This document shows, in pieces, positions 25,693-34,519 of a stretch of DNA of 64,000 nucleotides. The DNA lies in contig NZ_CP114040.1 in the NCBI RefSeq assembly GCF_026965555.1, forward strand, positions 6,014,001 to 6,078,000, given 5' to 3'. The notes under the pieces were generated by a model. The model saw only the letters and a list, made by a program, of their open reading frames with translations, was not told where the DNA came from and ran no database searches. Source of the stretch: Nannocystis punicea. GTDB lineage: Bacteria; Myxococcota_A; Polyangia; Nannocystales; Nannocystaceae. Each line of letters opens with the position of its first letter. Positions within the stretch are counted from its first letter, which is position 1. The position numbers and the translations under genes were made by a program.

Positions 25693-26925
25693 ATGTTGCG
25701 AAAGATGCTCGACAAGCTGGCCCACTCCTTCGAGAAGGGCGGCAAGCACGAGAAGCTGTACCCGCTCTACGAGGCGGCCGACACCTTCCTCTACACGCCC
25801 CCGGACGTCGCCAAGCGCGACGCCCACGTCCGCGACGCCCTCGACCTCAAGCGCATGATGACCACCGTCGTCATCGCGCTGCTGCCGTGCGTGTTGTTCG
25901 CGATGTACAACACCGGTCTCCAGGCGCACCTGATGATCGCCAAGGGCGCCGCGCCGCTCGACAACTGGCAGACCGCGCTCTACCAGCTGCTCGGCTTCGG
26001 CTTCGACCCGGCCAACATCCTCGCCTGCTTCCTCCACGGCGCCATCTACTTCCTGCCGGTCTACATCATCACGATGGCGATCGGCGGCAACTGCGAGGCG
26101 CTGTTCTCGGTCGTCCGCAAGCACGAGATCAACGAGGGCTTCCTCGTCACCGGCCTGCTGTTCCCGCTGACCTTGCCGCCGACCATCCCGCTGTGGCAGG
26201 TCGCGCTCGGCATCGCCTTCGGCGTCGTCATCGGCAAGGAGGTGTTCGGCGGCACCGGCATGAACGTGCTGAACCCGGCGCTCACCGCCCGCGCGTTCCT
26301 GTTCTTCGCCTACCCGGCCCAGATCTCGGGCGACCAGCCGTGGGTGGCCGCCAACCTCGCCACCCTGCCGCAGGGCGTCTCGGGCGCCACCGCGCTCGGC
26401 CGCGCCGCCGCCGACCCGATGCAGGTCATCAACCATACCGGCGACTGGACCGCCACCTGGTGGGACTGCTTCATCGGCACCATCCCGGGCTCGATGGGTG
26501 AGACCTCGACGCTGTGCTGCCTGATCGGCGCCGCCGTCCTCATCCTCACCAAGGTCGGCTCGTGGCGGACCATGCTCGGCGTCGTGCTCGGCACGCTCGC
26601 GCTGTCGAGCATGTTCAACGCCATCGGCAGCCAGACCAACCAGCTGTTCAACCTGCCGTTCGAGTGGCACATCGTGCTCGGCGGCTGGGCCTTCGGCACC
26701 GTGTTCATGGCCACCGACCCGGTCTCGTCGGCCTTCACCGACACCGGCAAGCTGATCTACGGCTTCGGCATCGGCGCCCTCGTCGTCCTGGTGCGGGTCG
26801 TGAACCCCGCCTACCCCGAGGGCATGATGCTGGCGATCCTGTTCATGAACATGTTCGCCCCGCTCATCGACCACTTCTTCGTCCAGGCCAACATCAAGAG
26901 GAGGCTCGCCCGTCATGGCGCATAG
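25693..26925 (+). CDS. nqrB: Na+-NQR subunit B
   Basis: 410 aa integral membrane subunit. The covalent-FMN site SGATAL lies in LPQGVSGATALGRA, and FGGTGMNVLNPALTARAF and FMATDPVSSAFTDTGKLIYG are family hallmarks. It carries the quinone site and takes part in Na+ translocation. Begins 5 bases after nqrA and overlaps nqrC by 11 bases. Confidence 0.96.
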   Translation: MLRKMLDKLAHSFEKGGKHEKLYPLYEAADTFLYTPPDVAKRDAHVRDALDLKRMMTTVVIALLPCVLFAMYNTGLQAHLMIAKGAAPLDNWQTALYQLLGFGFDPANILACFLHGAIYFLPVYIITMAIGGNCEALFSVVRKHEINEGFLVTGLLFPLTLPPTIPLWQVALGIAFGVVIGKEVFGGTGMNVLNPALTARAFLFFAYPAQISGDQPWVAANLATLPQGVSGATALGRAAADPMQVINHTGDWTATWWDCFIGTIPGSMGETSTLCCLIGAAVLILTKVGSWRTMLGVVLGTLALSSMFNAIGSQTNQLFNLPFEWHIVLGGWAFGTVFMATDPVSSAFTDTGKLIYGFGIGALVVLVRVVNPAYPEGMMLAILFMNMFAPLIDHFFVQANIKRRLARHGA

Positions 26926-27697
26926 TACCGGCTACACCATCGGCTTCGCCGCATTGGTCTGCGTCGTCTGCGGCGTCGGCATCGCCAGCGCGGCAGTCGC
27001 TCTCGCCGACCGCCAGGCCGAGAACAAGAAGCTCGACCAGCAGAAGCAGGTCCTGGCGGTCGCCGGCCTCATGCAAGCGGGCGAGTCGCTGTCGCCCGAC
27101 GAGGTCAAGAAGCGCTTCGCCGACAACATCAAGGCCGAGGTCGTCGACCTCAAGACGGGCGTCGCGGCCCAGGGCGTCGACCCGGCCGGCTTCGACCAGC
27201 TCAAGGCCCAGAAGGACCCGGCGCAGAGCCGCGAGGCCCCGGCGAACAACGCCAAGGTCCTGCGCCTGCCCAACAACGCCAAGGTCTACAAGGTCCTGAA
27301 GGACGGCAAGGTCGACACCCTGATCCTCCCGATCGAGGGCTACGGCCTGTGGTCGACCCTGTACGGGTTCATGGCCATCGACGCCAAGGACGCCAACACC
27401 GTCAAGGGCATCACCTTCTACCAGCACGGCGAGACCCCGGGCCTCGGCGGCGAGGTCGACAACCCCAAGTGGAAGGACCTGTGGCCCGGTCGCAAGATCT
27501 ACGGCCCGGGCGGCCAGCCGCAGATCGCCGTCGTCAAGGGCCAGGCCGGCCCCGCGGCGAGCGACCCGTACCGCGTCGACGGCTTGTCCGGCGCCACCAT
27601 CACCAGCAACGGCGTCACGAACCTCGTCAAGTTCTGGTTCGGCGCCGACGGCTTCGGTCCCTACATCCAACACTTTAAAGCGGCGGGGGGCAAGTAA
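26915..27697 (+). CDS. nqrC: Na+-NQR subunit C
   Basis: 260 aa. One N-terminal membrane helix (YTIGFAALVCVVCGVGIASA), then the periplasmic FMN domain. The FMN-bearing threonine lies in DGLSGATITSNGV near the C-terminus; LPIEGYGLWSTLYGFMAID and HGETPGLGGEVDNPKW are also conserved. Flavinylation is expected from ApbE encoded downstream. Confidence 0.95.
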   Translation: MAHSTGYTIGFAALVCVVCGVGIASAAVALADRQAENKKLDQQKQVLAVAGLMQAGESLSPDEVKKRFADNIKAEVVDLKTGVAAQGVDPAGFDQLKAQKDPAQSREAPANNAKVLRLPNNAKVYKVLKDGKVDTLILPIEGYGLWSTLYGFMAIDAKDANTVKGITFYQHGETPGLGGEVDNPKWKDLWPGRKIYGPGGQPQIAVVKGQAGPAASDPYRVDGLSGATITSNGVTNLVKFWFGADGFGPYIQHFKAAGGK

Positions 27698-27700
27698 GTC

Positions 27701-28324
27701 ATGGACAAGCAGACCAAGGGCGTCCTCTTCGACCCGCTGTTCAACAACAACCCGATCGCCCTGCAGGTGCTCGGCATCTGCTCGGCGCTGGCGGTCACGA
27801 CCAAGCTCGAGAAGGCGTTCGTCATGTCGATCGCGCTGACCGTGGTCACCGCGTTCAGCAACCTGGCGATCAGCCTGATCCGCAACTACATCCCGTCGAG
27901 CATCCGCATCATCGTCCAGCTGACGATCATCGCCTCGCTCGTCATCATCACCGACCAGATCCTGAAGGCCTTCGTCTACGACGTGAGCAAGCAGCTCAGC
28001 GTCTTCGTCGGCCTCATCATCACCAACTGCATCGTCATGGGCCGCGCCGAGGCCTACGCGATGGCCAACAAGCCCGGCATCAGCTTCCTCGACGGCATCG
28101 GCAACGGCCTCGGCTACAGCATGGTCCTGCTGGTCATCGGCTTCATCCGCGAGCTGTTCGGCTCCGGCAAGCTGTTCGGCGTCGAGATCTTCAAGACCGT
28201 CAACGACGGCGGCTGGTACCCCACCAACGGCCTGATGGTCATGGCGCCTTCGGCGTTCTTCTTGATCGGCTGCATGATCTGGATCATCCGCGTGGCCAAG
28301 CCGGCGCAGATGGAGAAGGAGTGA
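27701..28324 (+). CDS. nqrD: Na+-NQR subunit D
   Basis: 207 aa with six predicted membrane helices. The two metal-ligand cysteines expected for the intramembrane Fe-S centre are visible (LGICSALAVTTKLE and ITNCIVMGRAEAYA). Pairs with NqrE in an inverted-topology arrangement. It starts 3 bases after nqrC. Confidence 0.95.
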   Translation: MDKQTKGVLFDPLFNNNPIALQVLGICSALAVTTKLEKAFVMSIALTVVTAFSNLAISLIRNYIPSSIRIIVQLTIIASLVIITDQILKAFVYDVSKQLSVFVGLIITNCIVMGRAEAYAMANKPGISFLDGIGNGLGYSMVLLVIGFIRELFGSGKLFGVEIFKTVNDGGWYPTNGLMVMAPSAFFLIGCMIWIIRVAKPAQMEKE

Positions 28325-28328
28325 CCCC

Positions 28329-28946
28329 ATGCTCGAGCACTACTTGAGCCTCCTGACGAAGTCGATCTTCGTCGAGAACATGGCCCTGGCGTTCTTCCTT
28401 GGCATGTGCTCGTTCCTCGCCGTGTCGAAGAAGGTCGAGACGGCGATCGGCCTCGGCGCCGCGGTCGTCTTCGTCCTCGCGGTGTGCGTGCCGCTCAACC
28501 AGCTCATCATCGTGTCCCTCCTCAAGGAGGGCGCGCTGGTCTGGATCAGCCCGGAGTTCGCCACCGTCGACCTCAGCTTTCTCAGCTTCCTGGTCCAGAT
28601 CGGCACCATCGCCGCCGTGGTCCAGGTCGTCGAGATGGCGGTCGACCGCTACGCCCCCGCCCTCTACAACGCGCTCGGCGTGTTCCTGCCGCTGATCGCC
28701 GTCAACTGCGCCATCCTCGGCGCCTCGCTGTTCATGGAGCAGCGCGAGTACAACCTCGGCGAGGCCGCGGTGTTCGGCCTCGGCTCCGGCATCGGCTGGG
28801 CCATGGCGATTGTCGCGCTCGCCGCCCTGCGCGAGAAGATGCGCTACAGCAACGTCCCCGAGGGCCTGCGCGGCCTCGGCATCGCGTTCATCCTCACCGG
28901 CCTGATGGCGATCGGCTTCCTCGCCTTCTCGGGCATCCAGCTCTGA
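28329..28946 (+). CDS. nqrE: Na+-NQR subunit E
   Basis: 205 aa, six membrane helices. Cysteines in FLGMCSFLAVSKKVET and AVNCAILGASLFM complete the NqrD/NqrE iron centre. The N-terminus MLEHYLSLLTKSIFVENMAL is typical of the subunit. Confidence 0.95.
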   Translation: MLEHYLSLLTKSIFVENMALAFFLGMCSFLAVSKKVETAIGLGAAVVFVLAVCVPLNQLIIVSLLKEGALVWISPEFATVDLSFLSFLVQIGTIAAVVQVVEMAVDRYAPALYNALGVFLPLIAVNCAILGASLFMEQREYNLGEAAVFGLGSGIGWAMAIVALAALREKMRYSNVPEGLRGLGIAFILTGLMAIGFLAFSGIQL

Positions 28947-28968
28947 CCCGCGGAGGAGCACCCACCTT

Positions 28969-30198
28969 ATGACCACCATCATCATCCTCGGCGTGGCCAT
29001 GTTCACGTTCGTGATCCTGGCCCTGGTGTTCATCCTGCTCGCCGCCAAGGCGAAGCTGGTCAACACCGAGGCCGTCACGATCGGCATCAACGGCGACCCC
29101 ACCCTGGCGATGCGGGTCCCGGCCGGCAGCACGCTGCTCAACACCCTCGCCAACCAGAAGATCTTCATCCCCTCCGCCTGCGGCGGTAAGGGCAGCTGCG
29201 GCGTGTGCAAGGTGAAGGTGCACAGCGGCGGCGGTTCCATGGTCCCGACCGAGGCCGGTCACATCAGCAAGGGCGAGGCTCGCGAGGGCTGCCGGCTGTC
29301 GTGTCAGGTCAAGGTCAAGGGCGACATGGAGATCGAGCTGCCGCACGAGATCTTCGAGATCAAGAAGTGGACCTGCAAGGTCCGCTCGAACAACGGCGTC
29401 GCCACCTTCATCAAGGAGTTCGTCATCGAGCTCCCGCCCGGTGAGGTCGTCCCGTTCCGCGCCGGCGGCTACATCCAGATCGAGTGCCCGCCGCACGTCG
29501 CGAACTACAAGGACATGATCATCGAGGAGAAGTACCGCGACGAGTGGGACAAGTACAACTTGTGGCGCTACGTCTCGAACTGCACCGAGAACGTCGAGCG
29601 CGCCTACTCGATGGCCAACTATCCGGAGGAGTACGGCATCATCATGCTGAACATCCGGATCGCGACCCCGCCGCCGAAGGTCCCCGACGCCCCTCCGGGC
29701 ATCATGAGCTCGTTCATCTTCAGCCGGAAGCCGGGCGACCCCGTCGTCATCTCCGGCCCCTACGGCGAGTTCTTCGCCCGCGAGACCAAGAACGAGATGG
29801 TCTTCATCGGCGGCGGCGCCGGCATGGCGCCGATGCGCTCGCACATCTTCGACCAGTTCAAGCGCCTCAGGACCGACCGCAAGGTCTCGTTCTGGTACGG
29901 CGCCCGCAGCCTCCGCGAGGCCTTCTACGTCGAGGACTTCGACGGCATCCAGCGCGAGTTCCCCAACTTCAAGTGGCACCTCGCGCTGTCCGAGCCCAAG
30001 CCCGAGGACAACTGGACCGGCTACAAGGGCTTCATCCACCAGGTGCTGCTCGAGAACTACCTCAAGATGCACCCCGCTCCGGAGGACTGCGAGTACTACA
30101 TCTGCGGCCCGCCGATGATGAACGCGGCAGTCATCAAGATGCTCACCGACCTCGGCGTCGAGCCCGAGAACATCATGATGGACGACTTCGGCGGCTGA
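28969..30198 (+). CDS. nqrF: Na+-NQR subunit F (NADH dehydrogenase subunit)
   Basis: 409 aa. An N-terminal membrane helix, then a 2Fe-2S ferredoxin domain (ACGGKGSCGVCKVKV with the fourth Cys in GCRLSCQV), an FAD-binding domain (RAYSMANYPEE) and an NADH-binding domain (FIGGGAGMAPMRSHIFDQF, YYICGPPMMNAAV). NADH is oxidised here and electrons pass through the remaining subunits. A ribosome-binding GGAGGAG precedes the ATG. Confidence 0.96.
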   Translation: MTTIIILGVAMFTFVILALVFILLAAKAKLVNTEAVTIGINGDPTLAMRVPAGSTLLNTLANQKIFIPSACGGKGSCGVCKVKVHSGGGSMVPTEAGHISKGEAREGCRLSCQVKVKGDMEIELPHEIFEIKKWTCKVRSNNGVATFIKEFVIELPPGEVVPFRAGGYIQIECPPHVANYKDMIIEEKYRDEWDKYNLWRYVSNCTENVERAYSMANYPEEYGIIMLNIRIATPPPKVPDAPPGIMSSFIFSRKPGDPVVISGPYGEFFARETKNEMVFIGGGAGMAPMRSHIFDQFKRLRTDRKVSFWYGARSLREAFYVEDFDGIQREFPNFKWHLALSEPKPEDNWTGYKGFIHQVLLENYLKMHPAPEDCEYYICGPPMMNAAVIKMLTDLGVEPENIMMDDFGG

Positions 30199-30235
30199 CG
30201 CAGACGCGCGCCGCACCCACGCAGGGCGACCCCTC

Positions 30236-31360
30236 GTGACGGATCCGCTGCAACAGAAGTACGGGAGCAGGGCCAAGGTCCTGCTCCCGCTTTGTCTTTT
30301 GGCCTTCGTGGCCCTCAGCGCCTGGCGCCTCTGGCCTTCGGGACAGGTCGCTTACACGCCCCCGGGAGGCCCCGCCGGCGCGCCCGCGAGCGGCCCGGTG
30401 CACGTGCTCTCGGGCCCGACGATGGGCACCACCTGGCGCGTCACAGTCGTGCACGAGGGCCGCGACCCCGCGCCGATCCTGCCGATGATCGAGGCCGAGC
30501 TGTCGCAGATCGATCAGCAGATGTCGACCTGGCGCGACGACTCGGCGATCAGCGAGTTCAACCGCCGCGCCGACACCTCCGCCTTCCCTGCCCCGGCCGC
30601 GCTGGTCGAGGTGGTCGCCCAGGCGCAGGAGGTCAGCGAGCGCAGCGGCGGCGCCTTCGATGTCACAGTCGCCCCGCTCGTCGACGCCTGGGGCTTCGGT
30701 CGCAACCCCACGACGGCTCCGCCCACCGACGAGCAGCTCGCGGCCCTGCGCGCACAGGTCGGCTGGCAGTCCCTGCACGCCGACCGCACCGCCGGCACCC
30801 TGCGCAAGGATCAGCCCGGCCTGACCATCACCCTGTCCGCGATCGCCCCAGGCTACGCCGCCGACGTCCTCTCCGATCGGCTCGTCGAGCTCGGCTTTGC
30901 CCGCCACCTCGTCGACGTCGGCGGCGAGTTCCGGGCCCGCGGCGACGGCCCCGAGGGTCCGTGGCGCCTCGGCATCGAGCGGCCCGGCGGCCCCGCCGAC
31001 GATCGCCTCGTGCAAGAGGTCGTGCCCTTGCGCGACGCCGCGCTCGCCACCTCCGGCGACTACCGCAACTACCGCGAAGAGGCCGGTCGACGGATCTCGC
31101 ACACCATCGACCCGCGCAGCGGCCGTCCGATCGATCACAAGCTCGCCTCGGTCACCGTCGTGCTCCGCACTGCCGCGCTCGCGGACGCCTACGCCACCGC
31201 GCTCAACGTCCTCGGGCCCGAAGACGGCTTCGCCTTCGCCGAGCGGGAGGGCCTGGCGGCCCTGTTCCTGGTCCGCGAGGGCGACGGCTTCGCCCCTCGC
31301 GCCACGGCGGCCTTCGCGGCCTTGCGCGCGGGGTCCCCGTCCGCCACCCTCAGTCCCTGA
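30236..31360 (+). CDS. apbE: FMN transferase ApbE (flavinylates NqrB and NqrC)
   Basis: 374 aa, GTG start. An N-terminal hydrophobic anchor (VLLPLCLLAFVALSAWRLW) is followed by the family motifs SGPTMGTTWRVTV, DQQMSTWRDDSAISEFNR, GGAFDVTVAPLVDAWGFG, LVDVGGEFRARG, ATSGDYRNY and HTIDPRSGRPI. It transfers FMN from FAD to the Thr residues of NqrB and NqrC outside the membrane, matching its place in the operon. Confidence 0.95.
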   Translation: MTDPLQQKYGSRAKVLLPLCLLAFVALSAWRLWPSGQVAYTPPGGPAGAPASGPVHVLSGPTMGTTWRVTVVHEGRDPAPILPMIEAELSQIDQQMSTWRDDSAISEFNRRADTSAFPAPAALVEVVAQAQEVSERSGGAFDVTVAPLVDAWGFGRNPTTAPPTDEQLAALRAQVGWQSLHADRTAGTLRKDQPGLTITLSAIAPGYAADVLSDRLVELGFARHLVDVGGEFRARGDGPEGPWRLGIERPGGPADDRLVQEVVPLRDAALATSGDYRNYREEAGRRISHTIDPRSGRPIDHKLASVTVVLRTAALADAYATALNVLGPEDGFAFAEREGLAALFLVREGDGFAPRATAAFAALRAGSPSATLSP

Positions 31361-31361
31361 C

Positions 31362-31532
31362 ATGCCCACGATCCTGCTCACCATTGCCGTCCTCGCGGCC
31401 GTCATGCTCGGCATGGCCGTCGGCGCCATCTTCGCCGGCAAGTACCTCAAGGGCTCGTGCGGCGGCATCGCCAACGGCAACTGCGGCTGCACCGACGCCC
31501 AGCGCCGCGACTGCTCGACTCGCGCCGCCTGA
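31362..31532 (+). CDS. nqrM: NqrM, Na+-NQR maturation factor
   Basis: 56 aa. Starts 2 bases after apbE. One membrane helix (ILLTIAVLAAVMLGMAVGAIF) and a Cys-rich tail (GSCGGIANGNCGCTDAQRRDC), as in the DUF539/NqrM family proposed to deliver iron for the NqrD/E centre. It completes the same gene order as in Vibrio. Confidence 0.92.
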   Translation: MPTILLTIAVLAAVMLGMAVGAIFAGKYLKGSCGGIANGNCGCTDAQRRDCSTRAA

Positions 31533-31563
31533 GCCGGCGGCCTCGTCCGTGCCCACTTGGGGG

Positions 31564-31633
31564 CATGTCCTCTGCGACATGTCCTTCATTACCTGCCTCA
31601 TCCGACAGGTCGCATCGGTCACCTGCCCCCGAA
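31564..31633. repeat. Five-unit 14-bp CATG array
   Basis: Units start at 31564, 31578, 31592, 31606 and 31620, drifting from CATGTCCTCTGCGA to CACCTGCCCCCGAA. It lies 32 bases after the nqrM stop and could terminate the operon. Confidence 0.75.
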
Positions 31634-31686
31634 CGCCGTCTCTCCGCCCTGGCGCGGGTCCAGGGAATGAGCGACGCTGCTAGCGG

Positions 31687-32841
31687 GTGTCGATGGCGGA
31701 CTTCGACGCGGCGTACCTCGACGAGCAGCTGCGGGGCCTCGAGCACTCGCCGGTGCCCGTGTGGGTCCTCGATCCGGACCCCATGCGGATCCGCTGGGCC
31801 AACGCCCCTGCGCTGGCGATGTGGCGGGCCGACAGCCGCGAGGAGCTGCTCGCGCGGGACTTCACCCGGGGCCTCGACGCGGTGCGCACCCGCCTCGGCG
31901 CTGCCGTCGAGCAGGTCCGCGAGGGCGGCACTCTGTGGGACGAGTGGACCGTCTATCCCCGCGGCGTACCGGTGCAGATGAAGCTGCACTTCGCCCCGAT
32001 CGCGCTCGGCGACGGCCGGATCGGCGTCCTGCACCACGTCTTCCCGCGCGACGAGGGCCCCGATCCGGCGTCGCTGCGCGGGATCCAGGCGCTCTCGTTG
32101 ACCGCAGTGATCGTCGCGGTGGTCGAGTTCGGCGGCCGGATCGTCATGAAGAACCCGGCCGCGATCGCGGCCTTCGGGCGCCTCGCCGACGACTGGCTGG
32201 CGTGGTTCGTCGCGCGACCCGACGCCGAGGCCATGCTCGCCGTCGCCGCCGACGGGGAGGTCGTGCGCCGCGAGCTCCTCGTCGCCACAGTCACGGGCGA
32301 GCGGCTCCACGGCGTCGAGGTGCGACCCATCCGTGACGCAGTCACCGGCGAGATGGTGGCCTTGATCCACCACACCGACGAGACCGCCCGCCACGGCGCC
32401 GAGGTCGAGGCGGCCCGGCACCAGCGCCTGGCCGAGGAGCTCGACCGGACCCTCACCCTCGTCGAGCGTCAGCGGCGCGAGATCCTCAGCCTCTCTGCCC
32501 CGCTCCTCGACATCGACGAGCACACCCTCGCCGTCCCGCTGATCGGCGCCTTCGACGGCGAGCGCGCCGCCGAGCTCGAGGCGCGGGTCCTGGCCGCCAT
32601 CGGCGAGCGGCGGGCCCGAACCGTCCTGCTCGATCTCACCGGCACCCTCACCGGCGACGCCGCCAGCGCCGAGCGGCTCTTGCGGCTCGTACGGGCGATC
32701 CGCCTGCTCGGCGCGCGCGCGATCCTCACCGGCATCGGCCCTGCGCTGGCCAGCGCGCTCGCCGGCGTCGGCTTCGACGGGCGCCAGACCCCGTTCGCGC
32801 GCAGCCTCGCCGACGGCCTGCAGCTGGCGCGCGCGCGCTGA
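31687..32841 (+). CDS. PAS-STAS protein, RsbR-like
   Basis: 384 aa (GTG at 31687, alternative ATG at 31693). Two PAS-like domains (residues 15-125, VWVLDPDPMRIRWANAPAL; 140-240, IVMKNPAAIAAFGR), a helical connector LDRTLTLVERQRREILSLSA, then a STAS domain (LLDIDEHTLAVPLIGAFDGE; TVLLDLTGTLTGDAASAERL). RsbR-type proteins are stressosome co-antagonists that sense signals and bind anti-anti-sigma partners. No partner gene is beside it, so the pathway is unknown. It follows the Nqr operon after a repeat array. Confidence 0.82.
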   Translation: MSMADFDAAYLDEQLRGLEHSPVPVWVLDPDPMRIRWANAPALAMWRADSREELLARDFTRGLDAVRTRLGAAVEQVREGGTLWDEWTVYPRGVPVQMKLHFAPIALGDGRIGVLHHVFPRDEGPDPASLRGIQALSLTAVIVAVVEFGGRIVMKNPAAIAAFGRLADDWLAWFVARPDAEAMLAVAADGEVVRRELLVATVTGERLHGVEVRPIRDAVTGEMVALIHHTDETARHGAEVEAARHQRLAEELDRTLTLVERQRREILSLSAPLLDIDEHTLAVPLIGAFDGERAAELEARVLAAIGERRARTVLLDLTGTLTGDAASAERLLRLVRAIRLLGARAILTGIGPALASALAGVGFDGRQTPFARSLADGLQLARAR

Positions 32842-32880
32842 AGCGCCGCCGGGCGGGCGCGCCGCCGCTATCCTGGCCAT

Positions 32881-34098
32881 ATGCGACGCGAGCTGGCGGC
32901 GTGCGGATTGCTCCTCGGCTGCGGCGCCGACGACGTCCAGGACGTCGGCAGCGACGGCCGCACCAGCAGCACCGCCGCCAGCGAGGTCGGCATCACGGTC
33001 ATCCCGACCGAGGGCGTGCGCTTCGACGTCGGCATGCTCGACGTCGGCGAGGCCGACTGCGGCCTGCACAACGGCGACCTCGGCCTCTCCTTCATCTGGA
33101 TCGCCAACAGCACCCAGGGGACCGTGTCGAAGATCGACACCGTCACCTTGAAGGAGCGCGGCCGCTACGTCGTGCGGCCCGACGCCGCGGGCAACCCCTC
33201 GCGCACCTCCGTCAACCTCTCGGGCGACGTCGCCGTCGCCAACCGCAACGGCGGCATCACCAAGATCTACGCCTTGCCCGAGCGCTGCGCCGACAGCAAC
33301 GGCGAGCCCGGGATCCAGACCGCCGACGGCCCCGACTTCCTCCCGTGGGGCGTCGAAGAGTGCGTCGCCTGGTACACGCCGATGACCTACGTCAGTCAGC
33401 GCCCGGTCGCCTGGACGCAGGGCGTGTTCGATCCGGACGCGTGCACCTTCCGCGAGCAGAAGCTGTGGACCGCCGGCATGAACACCCCCGGCACCGTCGA
33501 CATCCTCCGCCTCGACGGCGACACCGGCGCCATCGAGGCCAAGGTCACCATCGACGACGCCTACGTCGACTCCTACGGGATCTACGGCGGTGCCGTCGAC
33601 GCGCACGGCAACTTCTGGGGCTCGCAGGTCGGCCAGGCCAAGCTGCACTTCGTCGACCACGACACCCTCGAGCACAGGAGCTGGGACCTCGAGGTCGGCG
33701 CCTACGGCATCACCGTCGACTCCCAGGGCTACGTGTGGACCTGCTCCGGCAACGCCTCGCGCTTCGACCCGGCGACCGAGACCTGGCAGCGCGTCCTCGC
33801 CGGCGAGTACGGCGGCTGCATGGAGGACGGCCACGGCACCCTCTACAAGGCCACGCCCGGCGGCATCGTGGCGATCGACACCACCACCCTGGCGATCCAA
33901 CAGACCTACGCGCTGCCGCAACACATCCACGGCATCAGCGTCGACTTCTACGGCTACGTGTGGGGCGTGTCGCAGGGCTCGGAGGCCTACCGCCTCGATC
34001 CCGCGGACGGCAGCTTCAAGACCGTCGGCGGCCTCGTCGGCGCCTACACCTACAGCGACATGACCGGCTTCGCCCTCAGCGCCGTCGGCGTCCCGTGA
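32881..34098 (+). CDS. Beta-propeller lipoprotein (Vgb/NHL-like)
   Basis: 405 aa. Signal and lipobox LLLGCGADD near residue 15. Repeating blades such as GDVAVANRNGGITKIYALP, GGAVDAHGNFWGSQVG, YGITVDSQGYVWTCSGNASRFDP and HGISVDFYGYVWGVSQGSEAYRLDP resemble virginiamycin-B-lyase-type propellers, which in myxobacteria are usually of unknown role. Four or more cysteines suggest an exported, oxidised fold. It starts 40 bases after the PAS-STAS gene and may be co-transcribed. Confidence 0.78.
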   Translation: MRRELAACGLLLGCGADDVQDVGSDGRTSSTAASEVGITVIPTEGVRFDVGMLDVGEADCGLHNGDLGLSFIWIANSTQGTVSKIDTVTLKERGRYVVRPDAAGNPSRTSVNLSGDVAVANRNGGITKIYALPERCADSNGEPGIQTADGPDFLPWGVEECVAWYTPMTYVSQRPVAWTQGVFDPDACTFREQKLWTAGMNTPGTVDILRLDGDTGAIEAKVTIDDAYVDSYGIYGGAVDAHGNFWGSQVGQAKLHFVDHDTLEHRSWDLEVGAYGITVDSQGYVWTCSGNASRFDPATETWQRVLAGEYGGCMEDGHGTLYKATPGGIVAIDTTTLAIQQTYALPQHIHGISVDFYGYVWGVSQGSEAYRLDPADGSFKTVGGLVGAYTYSDMTGFALSAVGVP

Positions 34099-34110
34099 CG
34101 CCGCCATCGA

Positions 34111-34210
34111 CCTGTCCCACGAGACAGACCGGCAGCGCCGGGGCTGACCTTCTTCATGACCTTCGAGACATGTCCTTTTGAATATGCTCTTCAAGACATG
34201 TCCGAACATC
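34111..34210. repeat. 14-bp module and five-unit array in the 34099-34519 gap
   Basis: A single CCTGTCCCACGAGA at 34111, then an in-phase array from 34141 (34155, 34169, 34183, 34197). The remainder of this 421-base gap between converging genes is featureless GC-rich sequence. Confidence 0.72.
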
Positions 34211-34519
34211 CTCACTGCGCCGCCGACGGCCCGGTGACGCCCCGGGCAGCCGCTCCACGCCGGCACGAGCGAACCGCCGCCGGCTCCGGCCCGCGTCGCG
34301 ACCCAGACCACTGCTCGAAGCTCGCGCGGCTCGGCCCCTGCGAGCACTGTCTGGGAGCGAGCCGCGGCATCTTCCGCGCCGAAACCTCGCCCTACCACGC
34401 CGTGCCCGAGACCCTCTCCCTCGGAGATGCGCGCGGCTCGGCTCGAGCCTCGATCTGCGGCAGTGCGAGCCAGGGCGAGCCGAGACCTCGCGTCCGGGTC
34501 GCGCTCGACCCCCTCTCGC

